A stretch of DNA of 64,000 nt from contig NC_059080.1 in assembly GCF_020497125.1 (NCBI RefSeq), forward strand, positions 51,773,563 through 51,837,562, in the 5' to 3' direction. The stretch comes from Mauremys mutica (lineage: Eukaryota > Chordata > Testudines > Geoemydidae). The notes beneath the pieces are model-generated. The model did not search any database and had not been told where the DNA came from. It saw only the letters and a list, made by a program, of their open reading frames with translations. This document shows positions 33,156-44,215 of the stretch, piece by piece. Both the position numbers and the translations under genes were made by a program. Numbering within the stretch: the stretch's first letter is position 1; the number at the start of each line of letters is the position of its first letter.

Positions 33156-34857
33156 ACATATTAACTCCTCAGATGGAAAGTGAGGGAATCTCTGAACTGC
33201 TACTGTGGCATGGTGCAAACCGTTGGACACATCACAGATGATCGCCCAATCCGTGCTCATCCTAGGGGTGTCGCATCCATTCACATGGGTACCCCCTCTG
33301 CTCTGCACTGGATAAGAGACTTGCAGATCCAACTGTAGTCACACCATTGCTTTCACCGTTCCCCTATTCTGCCATACTGAAGACGAATCCTGCAATTAAC
33401 CTGGTTGTGTCCACGGAACTTCTGGGATCTGTAGCTTTTCTCACACAATATATGGGAGTTCAGTTTTACAAAGTATTATTTTTTTTGTCCTTGAGATTCC
33501 ACTAGGATTTTTTTTCATGCTCACACATGAACCATTTATGAGTCACTGAGACAATCCCATTCTATTTTATGGCTGCTTGCAGTCACCTCTCCAGAGATGA
33601 GCTGTGCCTGATGATAGTGGGGAGGCAGAGTGAGGGCAGCTGGCTTCAGCAGTCTTATATATCCATATATCCCCCCCCCACAAGCATCACCTCTGCCTCT
33701 ACCTTTGCTGGCCATTGTTGCTCATGCACACCTTAGCAGAAGCCTGGGTCTTCATAGTTTTACAGACTGGTCCAAGAGGAAGGGTTTCCATGATGAACTT
33801 TTGGCTAATGTTCTGGGTAGGGGCAACAAGCAGGTGCAATACCAAAGAGAGAAGGATTCATAACAAGTGCAGAAGCAAGCAGAAAGGCATGGGTGGGCTG
33901 CAGTGCTTGAGGCCAGAATTGCAGTGTGGGAGATGACACTTGCATTGCAGTTCCTGGAACAGGAATATCTAGTGAGGGAGGAGGAAAGACCTCCTTGAAT
34001 GGTTGCTTTTACTAATAGCCACGAGAGTGCAGGCCCCTGTGGAGCCTGAACCATTGTCTGAGTCCCCTCTATGGTACCATGTGCTGCAGACCAGGAACAC
34101 TTTGGATGACTCCATGTTTGGGTGGCTCATGTCACCAGAATTAACTGCAGCTGGACAGGGCAAATCTACCCCAGTGAACTTCCATCCCACTCTGACCCTT
34201 TCCCCTGGCATCCTTCCCCACTTTGTTGATCCCTTCCCCACTGCATGCACCCATATCTCTGTGTAGATCCCTTCCCTTTTGCAGTCTGTTTCCCCCCTCC
34301 ACACCCATGCAGTGGTGACAAGTGCATGCTAAATACACACAAGAAAGAGAAAGGAGAATGTGCCAGGGGAGACGCAAAATTAGGGGATTATTTTATTTTA
34401 TTTTGATAGCAGTGTTTGCGCTGTTCAGTGTTTGGTTTATGCACTTGGTTTTATTACTGGTTGTGATGCTGATGTATTCTTGCTTCCATATTCTAATGGC
34501 AGCTGGCCTCCCTGGCAATGCTTTAATATTATTATTTTTGCAATACAAATAAAAGCTTTTGTTTTATTTAGAAAGTTTGTTGACATCCCTGCATCACATC
34601 TTATAATGTGTGTGTTTTGAATAATAAAGATAAACACAGGTTAAGGCACAAAAGACAAAGTGTGTCCAAACACAATTTCTCAAATACATCTGTGTACATC
34701 AGTCAATAATGTAAATGCACAGTCTCCCCACCTCCCACCCATTACATTAACACTCATGCCATCCATAATAAAATTCATGAAAATTGATACCTGCCATTGC
34801 GTATAGTGACAGTATCCCTGCCCCATTTCATTGCATGATGTGATAGTACCTCATTTA

Positions 34858-36199
34858 CTATAAACTTTGCTGTACAAAAACACTCAAAGCAGGTTTTGGT
34901 TCCATGTACTGGTTCTGCAATCCTTTACTGTCATAAGTCCGTTCAGGGGCAAATGGCTCAGCTTTGCCTTCACAAAGACCACGAAGGGTACAGCAAGCCA
35001 CAATAATCTGGACAACACTGATGACATGGGAATCCAAACAGGTCTGCTGACAGCGCCAGAAGGATTTCAATCTGCCAAACACACGTTCAGCCGCCATTCA
35101 ACACCTGCTGAGAGTGTAATTAAACCTTTTGCCATGCCTGCTGAGATCAAGATATGGTTTCATAAGCCAAGGCAAAAGGCGTATGCAGGATCCCCCAGGA
35201 TAACAGAGGGGAGAGTGACTCCAGTGTCATTTGGTGAGAATAGTGTTCCAGCCTGTCCATGAAGGTAGATTCGCAATTGGCTGAAAAACCTTGCATCATG
35301 AACCTTTCCAATGCAGCCCACGTTAGCGTCCATAAATCAGCATCTGTGGTCCACAAGGGGTGCATAATAATGGAGCAGTGCCCTTTGTGGTTTACGTACT
35401 CATTTGCTCCCTGAGGAGGACAAACTAGGGGCACACGAGTCCCATCAATGGCCCTGGCACAATTTGGAAACTTTATTCTCTCAAACCCAGCAGTGACTTC
35501 AGGAATATTGTTTATTCTCACCACCTTTTGGTAAATCACACACCTATCACCTGAGAAACCTCCGCCACTACTTTACCACAGTTGACTTTCCAACACCAAA
35601 CTGGTTAGCAATGGACCTTTAGCAGTCTGGGGTAGCCAGTTTCAAAATGGTTATAGCAACCCAGTTCTGGATGGATATGGCTACCCTCATGCATGTATCA
35701 TGACACTGGACAGTCAGGGCAAGCTGCTCACAAAGCTCCAGAAATGTAGCTTTCTTCATGGGAAAGTTCTGGACCCACTGCAGATATCCCAGGTCCCCAT
35801 CATGATGTGATTCCACCAAGCTGTGCCTGTGGCCCTGCTCTAGAAAAGCTGCTCTATGTAGGGGGCATTGGCAGCTATACCAAGAGTCATAAGCAACATC
35901 ACCCAGTTTGAGTCTTTTATATCTGTATCGTCGTCATCCTCCTCTTCCTGCTCAGTCATTAGGTCCATCCAGCGCCTTTGGTAGGTCAGAAAATGCTGCC
36001 AGAATGTCCACCAGCATCTCACCAAAGCTTTGCCCATTTCCTGAAACACTTGAAAGCCCAAGCAAGAGAAGTTCTTCAAATGGTGACTCCTCTGTGTTGC
36101 TGATTCCTGTTGCTGGTAGTGTGCAGGCCCAAATGATGGCTTAGCAGGATTTGTTGGCAGGCTGGGACAACTCCCTGTGACATGTAGAACAGAAGGCAA
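34858..36199 (-). pseudogene. HARBI1-type Harbinger transposase, disrupted
   Basis: Read 5' to 3' on the minus strand: an acidic N-terminal part (36199-35840, with EQEEEDDDDTDIKD), then 35819-35619 (MKKATFLELCEQLAL; IQNWVAITILKLATPDC) and 35580-35560 (NQFGVGKSTVVK). The DDE core at 35539-35147 follows (FPNCARAIDGTRVPLVCPP; NEYVNHKGHCS), and last 35097-34858 (AERVFGRLKSFWRCQQTCLD). The first catalytic Asp (AIDGT) and the Glu (AERVFG) are visible. The expected His-Asp of the second position reads RFMMQGF, so that Asp is missing. In-frame stops and shifts separate the parts. The enzyme would cut and paste the element at 3-bp TWA-like targets. Confidence 0.8.
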
Positions 36200-36919
36200 G
36201 TTTTCTCACACAAAGGGCTGGGAGGGAGCTAGGAAATCTGGGATATGGTTGGGTTGGACAGATTTGCAAACTGTATTGTGGACACTGGGGCCCTAGTGTG
36301 GGGCCTGGGCTCAGACATTCTTAACCTAAGGTCACCAATGAGTGTGGACGCTCAAGCCTTGGGCTTTCAAACTCATTTCCCATTAAACTTGCACTTAGAC
36401 TGTAGTGTAGACATACCCTCAGGCTCCAGGAGAGCTCATCAGAGTAAGCAGCCTGGAATGTGTGCTGCTAGGAAGGAGCAATTCTTAAGGGGAAAGCTAC
36501 AGTTGGCAGGCCTCCAGGAAGGCCTGGTCCCAGCACAGGGTTTCCCCAAACAGAGGCAGGAAGCCTGCCTGGCCAGGAACTATGTACTGCCCTGGAGAAG
36601 AATTGCCAGTGACAGATCTCTGAGGACTATTGGTGCTGGGAAAAACTTCTCCCCAGACTCCAAAGAAGGTACCCAAGTCAAAAGAACCCTATTGGTAAAG
36701 GGTCTGAATGGAGGGGAACAGCGGAAGCATGTGGGAACAGATGAGCTAAGATTGACTCTGTCTCCCAGCTAAGACATTGGGGTAAGGGCTTGCTTTAGTC
36801 CCATTGGGTCTTTGGTTAATAAACTAAACCCCTTAGAAGGGATGGTGGGTTCCCTACATAAAGACTTGTTGAAATTATTGGTGGCATATTAGGAAAATTG
36901 AGGGAAAGAGCCCCCTACA

Positions 36920-37609
36920 GTCCCACACCTGGACATAGGTTGTGCTACTGGACAAGCAAAGCCTGCTGCAGCAATTTTTCATTTTGAATTGACATTTAGA
37001 AATGTAATGACTGTTTTCATTTCATTGTGACTTAAGATGCCATTTTTTAACACAAAAACAACATTTGATTTTGAAATGTTGATTCATTGCACTGATTTTT
37101 CCTTCCAGCTGAAAATGTTGGAATATTCATTGCATCACTTCCAGTCTGAAACTCTTCGGATTTTTCATTCCATGAAATTTTTTTATATTTTGACTTTTCA
37201 TTTCAGTTCAGAAGAGAAACTAATTGCAAAGTGCCAGAATTTTCTGAGGGACAAAAATTCACTTTTCCAAACAGGTTACTAGGCTGCTGTAAATGTACAC
37301 AGATGGCACAGGGCATTCAGCACCAAGTGCCTACGGTCAGAATCAGGTTAGATATACAGTTTGGAGAGAATTCAAATATCGATAAATCAAGTTTTTACAT
37401 GAATGTAACAAGGTACCATGCATGAACTGTGCTTAGGCAACATAGTTGTGAAAGGCTGATTTTACTGGTGTTATGTAGCCAAGAGTCCACTTTCGTATTA
37501 CAAGCTTGTGCCTTGACTAATCATATTAGTGTAGCTGACAGATATGTAGTAGTTTTTAATTACATTTGTGCTGTTTATTAGTGTTAGAGGAATTACAGTA
37601 TTAGTAGCT
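36920..37609. other. Unclassified DNA with a GAAAATTTTC-type stretch
   Basis: 36960-37275 is rich in ttttcatttt/gaaaat motifs similar to the repeat at 3640-4085. The 37037-37282 open frame is explained by this composition. Nothing else recognised. Confidence 0.4.
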
Positions 37610-37617
37610 GTGATATT

Positions 37618-37873
37618 CAGGGACAGCTTTAGCAAGCATAGGGCCCGATTCGTTCTCACCCGGCGGTGCTCCGGGTCTTCAGCAGCACTTCGGCAGCGGG
37701 TCCTTCATTCACTCCGGGTCTTCGGCGGCACTCAAGGACCCGCTGCCGAAATGCCGCCGAAGACCCGGAGCGCTGCCGGGTGAGTAAAAATGAAAAAGGC
37801 GCCGGCGCAGGGCCCTCTTAGGTGTGGGGCCCGATTCTGGGGAATCGGGTGAATCGGCCTAAAGCCGGCCCTG
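37618..37873. mobile_element. hAT-type MITE, 256 bp
   Basis: The ends are cagggacagctttagc ... aaagccggccctg (complement cagggccggcttt), an imperfect inverted pair. Flanks gtgatatt (37610-37617) and gtgacatt (37874-37881) match at 7 of 8 bases. The interior is GC-rich with 'ccgggtcttc' in both orientations. Confidence 0.75.
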
Positions 37874-37940
37874 GTGACATTCATATTTTGAAAGATCAGG
37901 GGGTTTACATAGCTCTATGAAAATGGGTCAGACACTCTCA

Positions 37941-38236
37941 GGGCTAGTCTACACTTACCTGCCGAATCGACGCGGTGAGTTCGACTTCTCGGAGTTCGAA
38001 CTATCGCGTCTAATCTAGACGCGATAGTTCGAACTCCCTGCGCGCTCCGGTCAACTCCGGTACTCCACCACTGCAAACGGCGGTGGCGGAGTCGACCTTG
38101 GAGCCGCGGACTTCGATCCCGCAGCATCTGGACGGGTAAGTAGTTCGAACTAGGGTACTTCGAGTTCAGCTACGCTATTCACGTAGCTGAACTTGTGTAC
38201 CCTAGTTCGACCCCCGCCCTTAGTGTAGACCTGCCC
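37941..38236. mobile_element. Harbinger-type foldback MITE, 296 bp
   Basis: The terminal inverted repeats gggctagtctacactta ... (complement) gggcaggtctacactaa share the 'gtctacac' core of the Harbinger elements in this window. A tca duplication lies at 37938-37940 and 38237-38239. The interior holds a perfect 21-bp hairpin (37991-38037) and a second compound hairpin (38145-38210). No coding frame; mobilisation would need a Harbinger transposase in trans. Confidence 0.75.
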
Positions 38237-38759
38237 TCAGTGAGACTTCTGCAAAATTCAGCAAATGTTTTCTGAAGTAGTTTAGCAAGAATTCAAGAAA
38301 ACAAAAGCCAGAAAGCTCACCATAGTTGTGTATAAAGGTGTAATTTATAAATACATCACACTCACGGGAATGTATATGCTACTATTGCATTAGAGCCTGC
38401 ATTTGTCTAGCATACAAACTCCTTTTCTCTGGTGCTAACTCTCAGAAAGTGTGTATCCCTATTTTGGATGCTATTGATTTGATCCATACTCTTTTGAAAT
38501 AGGTTAGAAAGACTCTGTCACATTCCGGAATGCGATCCAGACCAGTGAGAGGTTATGTCACCATTTGCTCCATAATCCTGGGTGCCTCACAATACTTTGC
38601 TGTTGTAGCACCCAACCTGGGCTGCTCACAAACAGCCAAACAACATGCAGGTCCCACCCTGAGTGCAGGTATATAGCTTCAGCCCTGATCTGACAGCTCC
38701 AAAGTCAGCAACACACCAGTCACACTCTGGCTTTCACCGGCCTTAGCTACTACCTGCAG
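38237..38759. other. Unclassified DNA
   Basis: No gene or element recognised in this 520-base stretch. Confidence 0.45.
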
Positions 38760-39640
38760 CAGGGCCACTCAGAGGCGGGGGGCAAGTGGGGCAATTTGCC
38801 CCAGGCTCCGGGCTCCGCAGGGGCCCCCACGAGAATGGCTGAGGCTCCTTCCCTGACCCCAGCCCAACCTAGTCTCCACCTCTCGCCCGGAGCCTCAGCG
38901 CATCCAGCAGCATCCCTGGACAGCGGCGCTGCGTGGCTCTGGCGGGGCCCCGGAGCTCCGCCCCCCTCAGAGCCGCGTGGTCAGGGGGCAGGGCTGCGAG
39001 CTCCAGCGGGGCCTGAGCTCAGCTCCCTCCGCTCAGCCTGGAGTTCGCAGCCCCGCCCCCTCACCACGCGGCTCGGAGTGGGGCGGAGCTCGCAGCCCCG
39101 CCCCCTTACCACATGGCAATGAGCAGGGAGGAGCTCAGGCCCCGCTGGAGCTCGCAGCCCCTCCCCCTTACCATGTGGCTCTGAGCGAGGCGGAGCTCAG
39201 GGGCCCCGCCGGAGCCACGCTGCCTCTGTCGAGGAAAGCTCGTGCATGGGCTGAGGCTGCAGGTGAGGGGGGAGCCGGGGTAAGGGGCCGGGGGGTGTTG
39301 GCTGCGGGGCAGGAAGTCCCAGGGACAGTCAGGGGACAGGGACGGGGCAGAGGTTGGGTGGGGACAGGGAATGGGGGGGTTGGATTGTGGGCGTTCCGGG
39401 GGTCTGTCAGGACTCAGTGGGGGGTGGGGGTTAGATGGGGTCGGGGCAGTCAGGGGACAGGGAGCAGGGGTGGGGTCCCGGTGTGGTGGTTGGGGGAGAG
39501 GTCTCTGGGGGACGGTGAGGGGACAAGGTGCAGGATGGGTCAGGGATTCTGAGGGGGGTGGGCAGTCGGGGGGCAGGAAGTGGGTGGGAGTCAGATGGGG
39601 GCAGGGCCAAGCTGTTTGGGAGGCACAGCCTTCCCTACCC
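38760..39640. repeat. GC-rich DNA-transposon-like repeat, one end recognised
   Basis: The left edge cagggccactcagaggcgg followed by 'ggcaagtggggcaatttg' matches the left part of the short element at 41066-41227. After about 39240 it becomes G-rich 'ggggacagggacgggg' minisatellite-like sequence to about 39600. No matching right end or duplication was found. The open frames here come from GC bias. Confidence 0.45.
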
Positions 39641-39904
39641 TAAAGCTTATTCAGCAGTTTGATGCTTGCAGAAGAGTCAAGCTGTTAGCTTTTCCATTAG
39701 GGCTACCATCCCTTTCACTTCTCACATGCCAAATTATAATCTATATTTAATTTCAGTGCCATAGGGAGATTCATATCAGGAGAGGGTAGCTTCATTTCAA
39801 ATTAGCCACTGGGGGAGGGATCATATGAGAAGAGCAATAGCCTTCCCAACCCTACCAAGGGAGACCCCCCCCCTACATTCCCTGAGGCTCCAGAGGGGTT
39901 AATT

Positions 39905-40124
39905 CAGTGGTTCTCAAACTTTTATACTGGTGACCCCTTTCACATAGCAAACCTCTGAGTGCGACTCCCCCCCCAATAAATTAAAAACACTTTTTTATAT
40001 ATTTAACACTATTACAAATGCTGGAGGCAAAGCAGGGTTTGAGGTGGAGGCTGACAGCTCGTGACCCCCAGTAATAACCTCATGACCCTCTGAGGGGTAC
40101 CGACCCCCAGTTTGAGAACCCCTA
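39905..40124 (+). mobile_element. hAT-type MITE, family M1 copy 2, 220 bp
   Basis: The left end is cagtggttctcaaactttt and the right end agtttgagaacccct plus a. An exact 8-bp duplication ggttaatt lies at 39897-39904 and 40125-40132. It is the best-preserved member of the family seen at 27426 and 53314. Confidence 0.85.
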
Positions 40125-40259
40125 GGTTAATTTAATTTTAGCACCCTGTGTCCATTCACCTGCATGTGCTATTTTGAGCATTTCATTTTTCACAACATAG
40201 GCTCATCCCAGATTCTGGAACAAGCTCAAATGCTCAGTTCGTGTAGTATGTACATAAGC

Positions 40260-40566
40260 TATACTAAAGACAAACCCACAGTAACCGTCTCCAGTTTGTG
40301 AGGGACCCCATGGAGCCAGTCTCTAGGAAACAGATAAATGCATGGAGGTTAAGTCCATTAATGGCTATTAGCCAGGATGGGTAAGGAACGGTGTCCCTAA
40401 CCTTGGTTTGTCCGAGGATGGAGATGGATGGGAGGAGAGAGATCACTTGATCATTACCGGTTAGGTTTACTCCCTCTGGGGCACTTGGCATTGGCCATTG
40501 TCGGTAGACAGAATACTGGGCTGGATGAACCTTTGGTTTGACCCAGTATGGCTGTTCTTATGTTCT
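40260..40566 (+). repeat. CR1-like LINE 3' end (older subfamily)
   Basis: 'ggcattggccattgtcgg' then 'gaatactgggctggatgaac' and 'tgacccagtatggctgttc', ending ttatgttct, is a recognised CR1-type 3' terminus of an older subfamily. Diverged and non-coding. Confidence 0.6.
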
Positions 40567-41065
40567 AACCTAAATGAACCCAAAGTTATGGAGACAGATA
40601 TGAGTCAAGGAAGCCAGCAGAGTATCAGAAACCTGGAAAAATCTCTGCCTGGATGGGCTCAGGCGTTTGGTCACAAGCTGAGGTGGTTCAAAAGTTTTGG
40701 ATTTTTTTAAGCAGAATTTTTTATTGTTTCTTTAAACAATCAAACACAGCAAGCAGCAAATATTTGGCCACACACTTCTGAAACCCCAAACCATATTCAG
40801 GTTTTGGCAGACTAATTTCAGCTTTTCAATTAAAAAAAACACAACAAATTTTGAAGGAAAGCAGACATTGTCCGTGATTTTTTTCTGCTTTTTAAAAACC
40901 CCTAGTTTTCGATCCAGAAAAAGTTTTGACGGAAAATATTTGTCCAACCCTTTTAATGAGCTTTAGTGCCTTTTAGCACTAGCTGATGCTGAGAACCAGT
41001 GATATCTTGTAAAGAAGTTTTCTCAAAGCTGGGTTTGTGCCAAGATGCAGAAGGTGTATTTTTCC

Positions 41066-41227
41066 CAGGGCCGCCTGGGGTGGGGGGGAGCAAGTGGGGC
41101 AATTTGTGCTGGGCCCCGCAGGGGCCCCAACGAGAATATAGTATTGTATATTATTGCAAATTTTTTTATGGAAGGGACCCCCGAAATTACTTTGCCCCAG
41201 GCTCCCTGAATCCTCTGGGCGGCCCTG
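41066..41227. mobile_element. Short DNA element with 10-bp perfect ends, 162 bp
   Basis: Perfect terminal inverted repeat cagggccgcc ... ggcggccctg. The interior contains 'caagtggggcaattt' and the partly complementary 'ctttgccccag'. Flanking 8-mers (atttttcc and acctgcag) do not match, so the duplication has decayed or one end is altered. Confidence 0.6.
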
Positions 41228-41338
41228 ACCTGCAGAGTGACCCCAGCACACTCCCAGTCCCAAATTTCCCCCAAAATGTGTTTCCTGCCCTGGCCAGCCC
41301 GCTCCTGGGCAGTTCAGGTATTAGCGGTCTGTTGCCAC

Positions 41339-42171
41339 TGTAAGGGGTCAATATGCAACAGTTTGCTACTTTAACTGGAGTTACCCAAACAGTTCAGTTT
41401 AAACACATCACTGGATTAGTTTTGATTAAAAAATAAAATAAGTTTATTTAACTACAAAGAGAGAGATTTGAAGTGAGTACAAGTATTAAAGTCAGAAATG
41501 GTTACAAGAGAAATAAAGATAACCACCTTTCTAGTAGCTAAAATGAAATAAGCTAGACTTGGTTCAAGGTAAAATCCTCATCACAGGTTCCCAGCAACAT
41601 TGCTGACCAAACCCTCAGATCAGGGTCCTCTCCCCAGATCAATGGATTGCTTCCTTTGTCTTCTTACATGAAACGGAGAGAGGGAGAGAGATCCTGGGAT
41701 GTTTTTGCACCTCACTTTTGCAGTCCAATCACTATTTAAAATGCATTTTTGAGGGTTATCCCTAGATAAAGTTCCTTCAAGTTGTGAGGACATCTCGTGG
41801 TGAAAGAGGTTCCACGTTGTTGTTTGCTAAAGTGCAGTTCGATCTGTTCCTGTCCCCCTTTGGTGCCAAAGAAGGTCACTTGCCAGGTGATTGCCCATCA
41901 ACTTCGATGGCACCTGGCTGGAGGCGTCCGCTTGTCCTTTGACTTTGAGAAATCAGTTGACCCATTCCTCAGACTTTTCTGGTAAACAGATTTTAGTTGT
42001 AATTTCAGCTTATGTCCATAATGCTTAATAAGCATTTTGTACATACATTACACAAGAACATTGATGATCAGCATATTGTTGGTTTTTAAATGATACCTCA
42101 TGAGGCATATTTTGCACAAAGATTATTACAATAACGTGCAGGGTGTGAATACAGGGGTGCTGTCAGTCACA
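41339..42171 (-). mobile_element. Retroviral-like LTR, minus strand
   Basis: Plus-strand edges are tgtaaggggtcaat and gctgtcagtcaca, so the minus-strand reading starts TGTGACTGAC and ends CCTTACA. A minus-strand polyadenylation signal is at 41443-41448 (tttatt on plus). The minus-strand 5' part, 'tgcaaaatatgcctcatgaggtatcat', resembles the 5' part of the LTR at 43042. No matching 5-bp flank was found and no internal genes are seen, so this is a likely old solo LTR. Confidence 0.5.
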
Positions 42172-43041
42172 GACTTCTATTGACTTCATTGGGTATTTTA
42201 TTCTATATAGGTTCTTATATCACCTTCATCACCATAGAATCTAAATACTTTCTGGCCGTGCATTAAGCAACATGACTAACCTCTGTCATGAGTCCCTCAG
42301 GACTTATCCTAACATATTAGTCCATACTTTATCTAAATTCCAGAGACAATAGTCAGCGCACTGAGGCACATGGAAGATATTGTTACCAACAAATACGCTG
42401 GTTATGTTGTTTGAGGTGCCAGAATTTTTGCATGTTGCCCATCTTTACTCAGAATGATCTAGCACAGAATGGCCTCTTTCTCGTTCTGGCAACAAGAGAA
42501 ACATTCACACTGATGGTAAGAAAGGAGAGGAGGGGAACCCAGCCAGTTTCATTTTCCAAAGTGCCCATTTCCTTAAACATTCCCAAATTATCATCTCATT
42601 ATATTTATTCTCTTTCTTGATGTTGTTATTCTGTTTACCCAACGTCACTCAATGAGCATCTCCAGTCTCTTTCCAGCCAGCCTGCACAATACATTACAAT
42701 TATATAATTATGCCATTGTAATCAAATAATTAAGATGCACATTAAACACGCATTAGAGCTCACAAAGGAAAGAGAGCTTCAGATATGGGCACTGAATGGG
42801 AGGGAGGGAGGCAGTCCGTGCTGCCTCTAATTGCATCTCGCTTTTTAATGAGTCAAGGACTCCAGGTCTCTGGTCTCAGGTGGCAAAGTGTGGTTGAGTT
42901 CAGGCTGCTGTGTTTTAAATAAGCAAAGAGGGTTAGTACAAAGGGCCTCTGTGGACTGGGGGAAACCAAACACATAGGTAAAGAGAGAGCAATCACAAAG
43001 CACATGGTTTCCAGAATTTTTTGAAAAGTTCATGAGGAGGG
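42172..43041. other. Unclassified DNA between two LTRs
   Basis: No gene or retroviral internal sequence is recognised between the oppositely oriented LTRs, so they are not the two ends of one provirus. Confidence 0.45.
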
Positions 43042-44215
43042 TGCGACATTGCACTCCATATGTTTATGGAAATATGCTTATGAGTGTAAATATAATGTAA
43101 CTGGAATATGCTTTATGCAAAAGGTCTCTTGTGAGGTATCATTACAAATCTTATAATCTACTGAGTGTGTTCATCCTATTTGTCTGAATGTATCATTCTT
43201 TTATCTGAAGCTAGAAATATGAAGTATTACTCTGAAGTCCTATTGTAAATATGCAAAGTGTGGGCCATTAATGGTGGCTTGGAATCTTGATGGCTCCCAT
43301 TAACTAGGACAATTGGTTGTGAATGGCTCTGTTTACTCGCAAACCTTCCTGGGTACATGCAGGCCAGTCCTGAAAGAATGGAGAATGAGGTCTTACAGTG
43401 ACATGTGATCATGTCACCTGGCACTGGAATCCATCTTAAACCTGGTGCTTTTCCACTTAGAAGGAGGGGTGGGAACCCAGAGAGACAAAAGATTCTCACC
43501 TTGAGCCAAAGCTATAAAACGGGGTGGAACAGAACAAAGGGGGCTGCAGTCATGAGAAATCCCGCAGTTACCACCTGAGCTAGAACTAACAAGAACTGTA
43601 CCAGGGGAAAGGATTGGGCCCAGATTAAGAAGACGCCTCGTCTGTGGACGAAGCTTATTGGAACATCTCTGTGGGTGAGATTTACGTGTATTCAGTTTCT
43701 TAAATGTATTAGGCTTAGACTTGTGTGTTTTGTTTTATTTTTCATGGTAACTTACTTTGTTCTGTCTGTTATTACTTGAAACTACTTAAATCCTACTTTT
43801 TATACTTAATAAAATCACTTTTGTTTATTAATTAACCCAGAGTAAGTGATTAATACCTGGGGGGAGCAAACAGCTGTGCATATCTATCAGGGTTATAGAG
43901 GGCGGACTATTTATGAGTTTACCCTGTATAAGCTTTATACAGAATAAAATGGATTTATTTGTGGTTTGGATCCCATTGGGAGCTGGGTGTCTGGGTGCTG
44001 GAGATAGGTGACATGCTGAGCAGTTTTTGGTTAAAGTCTGCAGCTTTGGAGGTGTGGACCAGACCTAGGTCTGTGCTGCAGCAGACTAGCATGTCTGGCT
44101 CAACATTGCAGCAGGGTTCTGGAATCCCAAGCTGGCAGTGGAAAACAGGCTCAGCGGTAATTCCAGCATGTCAGGTGACAGCCTCAAGGGGGTCTCTGTG
44201 ACCAAACCCCTCACA
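43042..44215 (+). mobile_element. Retroviral-like LTR, plus strand
   Basis: It begins tgcgacattgcactccat and ends cccctcaca. It has a TATA box gctataaaac at 43511-43520 and a polyadenylation signal aataaa at 43808-43813, giving a normal U3-R-U5 order with about 290 bases between them. Length near 1.17 kb. No matching flanking duplication was found, so the exact ends are provisional. No internal genes adjoin it. Confidence 0.6.

Larger units (their letters stand above)
29562..36418. mobile_element. PIF/Harbinger DNA transposon, 6.9 kb including later insertions
   Basis: The left end ggatatgtttgcattacag and the right end (complement) gggtatgtctacactacag are inverted repeats matching at most positions. 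The 3-bp duplication tca lies at 29559-29561 and 36419-36421. The element carries a Myb/SANT-like gene on the plus strand near its left end and a HARBI1-type transposase on the minus strand near its right end, converging towards the middle. That is the two-gene content of autonomous PIF/Harbinger elements. A non-CR1 LINE fragment (31545-32400) and a CR1 (32608-33155) were inserted later. The genes are broken, so this copy is inactive. Confidence 0.75.
29379..36919 (+). mobile_element. LTR-like repeat split by a Harbinger element (29379-29561 and 36422-36919)
   Basis: The left piece begins tgtaaaggagtgtattacc. The right piece contains a polyadenylation signal aataaa at 36818-36823 and ends ccccctaca at 36919. 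The two outer ends form an imperfect TGTAA...CCTACA pair typical of LTRs, about 680 bp in total once the insertion is removed. No matching 5-bp flank was found. The continuity across the insertion is supported by the tca duplication of the inserted Harbinger. Confidence 0.5.

Noticed and set aside
38796..39552. Protein-coding exon or CpG island promoter of a host gene
   Set aside because: The sequence begins with an element end shared with 41066 and passes into G-rich minisatellite-like DNA. The open frames follow from composition.
41339..44215. A single provirus bounded by two LTRs
   Set aside because: The two LTRs are in opposite orientation and no gag, pol or env-like frame lies between them.
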